A DNA stretch of 33,513 bases from Alphaproteobacteria bacterium (lineage in GTDB: Bacteria; Pseudomonadota; Alphaproteobacteria; DSM-16000; Inquilinaceae), in assembly GCA_009909005.1 (NCBI GenBank), contig JAAAOG010000158.1, positions 1-33,513 on the forward strand, given 5' to 3'. Positions 32,830 through 33,513 of the stretch are shown in pieces. Numbering within the stretch: position 1 is the first letter of the stretch; every line of letters starts with the position of its first letter. Under the pieces are notes generated by a model. That model was not told where the DNA came from and searched no databases. It saw only the letters and a list, made by a program, of their open reading frames with translations. The position numbers were made by a program, and so were the translations under genes.

Positions 32830-33513
32830 ATGCTCGACCAACCCCTTGGCGTGACGCTGCAGCAGTCGATCGAGCACGAAATGCCGGTCGCACTCGCCGA
32901 TTTCGACCCGGCCGCCCAGCCGACCGGCCTGGTGATCGTCGACGAGGTGCATGGCTTCTGCACCGTCGGCGCCGGGCCGCTGGCCCCGCAGGCGCCGAAC
33001 GGCCAGGTCGACCGGATGGTGCAGAAGACCGATGCCCTGGCCCGGCGGTTCGAGGCCGAAGGCTGGCCGATGATGGCGTTCCTGGACACCCACGAGCCGG
33101 GCAAGCCGGAGCCGCCCTATCCGGCCCATTGCCAGCGCGGCACCGGCCAGGAAGAGCTGGTGCCGGAGCTGAAATGGCTGGAAAACGAGTCGAAACAGGC
33201 GACGCTGCTGCGCAAGGACTGCATTAACGGCTTTGTCGGCGGCATTCAGGGCAACCGCAACCTCGTCGTCGACTGGGTGAACGACAACCGGCTGCAGGCG
33301 ATCCTGGTGGTCGGCATCTGCACCGACATCTGCGTCATGGACTTCGTCCTGACCATGCTGTCGGCCCGCAATCACGATCTGATGCCGACCCTGAAGGACA
33401 TCGTCGTCGACGCCGGGGCCTGCGCCACCTATGACATGCCGCGCGAGGCGGCCGAGGCCCAGGGCCTGCCCGCCACGATGGCCCATCCCCAGGCTCTGGC
33501 GCACCATCTCGGC
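32830..33513 (+). CDS. Plant-type nicotinamidase / isochorismatase-family cysteine hydrolase, cut by the right edge
   Basis: The frame is open from ATG 32830 to the window end, 228 residues without a stop. It is an isochorismatase-fold hydrolase with the likely triad D38 (LVIVDEVHGFC), K129 (LLRKDCINGFVG) and C168 (VVGICTDICVMDF). The order of motifs, including HGFCTVGAGPLAPQAPN, FLDTHEPGKPEPPYPAHC, LVPELKWLENE, LSARNH and CATYDMP, is that of the nicotinamidases described from plants (Arabidopsis NIC1 type) rather than of the PncA group. It would convert nicotinamide to nicotinate in NAD salvage; this function is inferred from similarity recalled, not searched. Few residues are likely missing. 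The gene starts 63 bp after the mutase. Confidence 0.85.
   Translation, partial: MLDQPLGVTLQQSIEHEMPVALADFDPAAQPTGLVIVDEVHGFCTVGAGPLAPQAPNGQVDRMVQKTDALARRFEAEGWPMMAFLDTHEPGKPEPPYPAHCQRGTGQEELVPELKWLENESKQATLLRKDCINGFVGGIQGNRNLVVDWVNDNRLQAILVVGICTDICVMDFVLTMLSARNHDLMPTLKDIVVDAGACATYDMPREAAEAQGLPATMAHPQALAHHLG

Noticed and set aside
30238-33507. Long open minus-strand frame opposite galU, the mutase and the nicotinamidase gene
   Set aside because: It spans three real genes and their gaps, has no domain signature and reflects codon bias of the sense strand.

Overview
The window is GC-rich chromosomal DNA from a diazotrophic alphaproteobacterium, probably of the Rhodospirillales or a related group. 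This placement is inferred from gene order (prmC followed by a DUF4167 gene, htrA followed by rarA, a VWA gene overlapping a membrane DnaJ gene) and from the style of the Nif proteins. No rRNA, tRNA, CRISPR array, complete insertion sequence or phage gene was recognised.

Layout. (1) 1-4210, plus strand: the 3' end of an Rpn-type nuclease gene, prmC, a DUF4167 protein and a GT39 membrane glycosyltransferase. (2) 4234-6261, minus strand: a large secreted-type CAP/Calx-beta protein with two long C-terminal repeats. (3) 6550-15408, plus strand: a compact molybdenum nitrogenase cluster. It has two NifA-type upstream sites, an IHF-like site and a consensus sigma-54 promoter, followed by nifH, nifD, nifK, a single gene encoding NifE and NifN as one polypeptide, nifX, a DUF269 gene and a 2[4Fe-4S] ferredoxin gene, closed by a terminator-like hairpin. 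(4) 15411-19041: an AT-rich gap, a minus-strand sensor histidine kinase, a small DUF1902 protein and a cupin gene. (5) 19076-23484, minus strand: an MFS transporter, then a TPP riboswitch leading thiM-thiE-thiD-tenA. (6) 23894-25703: a hypothetical gene and a complete Rpn-type nuclease gene with an internal 12-bp tandem repeat. (7) 25865 to the right edge, plus strand: htrA/degP, rarA, the VWA/DnaJ pair, galU, a phosphomannomutase/phosphoglucomutase and a plant-type nicotinamidase cut by the window end.

How the genes work together. nifHDK encode the nitrogenase Fe protein and MoFe protein. NifEN is the scaffold for FeMo-cofactor maturation, NifX and DUF269 are accessory to cofactor trafficking, and the ferredoxin is a likely electron carrier. 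The promoter architecture predicts NifA and sigma-54 control. nifB, nifA, nifU, nifS, nifV, nifQ and nifZ/W are absent here and must lie elsewhere if the strain fixes nitrogen. The thi operon is a salvage set (hydroxyethylthiazole kinase, HMP-P kinase, thiamine phosphate synthase, TenA), with no thiC or thiG in view.

The most unusual item is the in-frame NifE-NifN fusion, which keeps the expected cluster-ligand cysteines of both halves. Other points of interest are a palindromic intergenic repeat just upstream of that fusion gene, a vestigial tenA 3' end flanking the cupin gene, a tandem hairpin repeat upstream of the DUF4167 gene, two Rpn paralogues about 24 kb apart, and the plant-like nicotinamidase.
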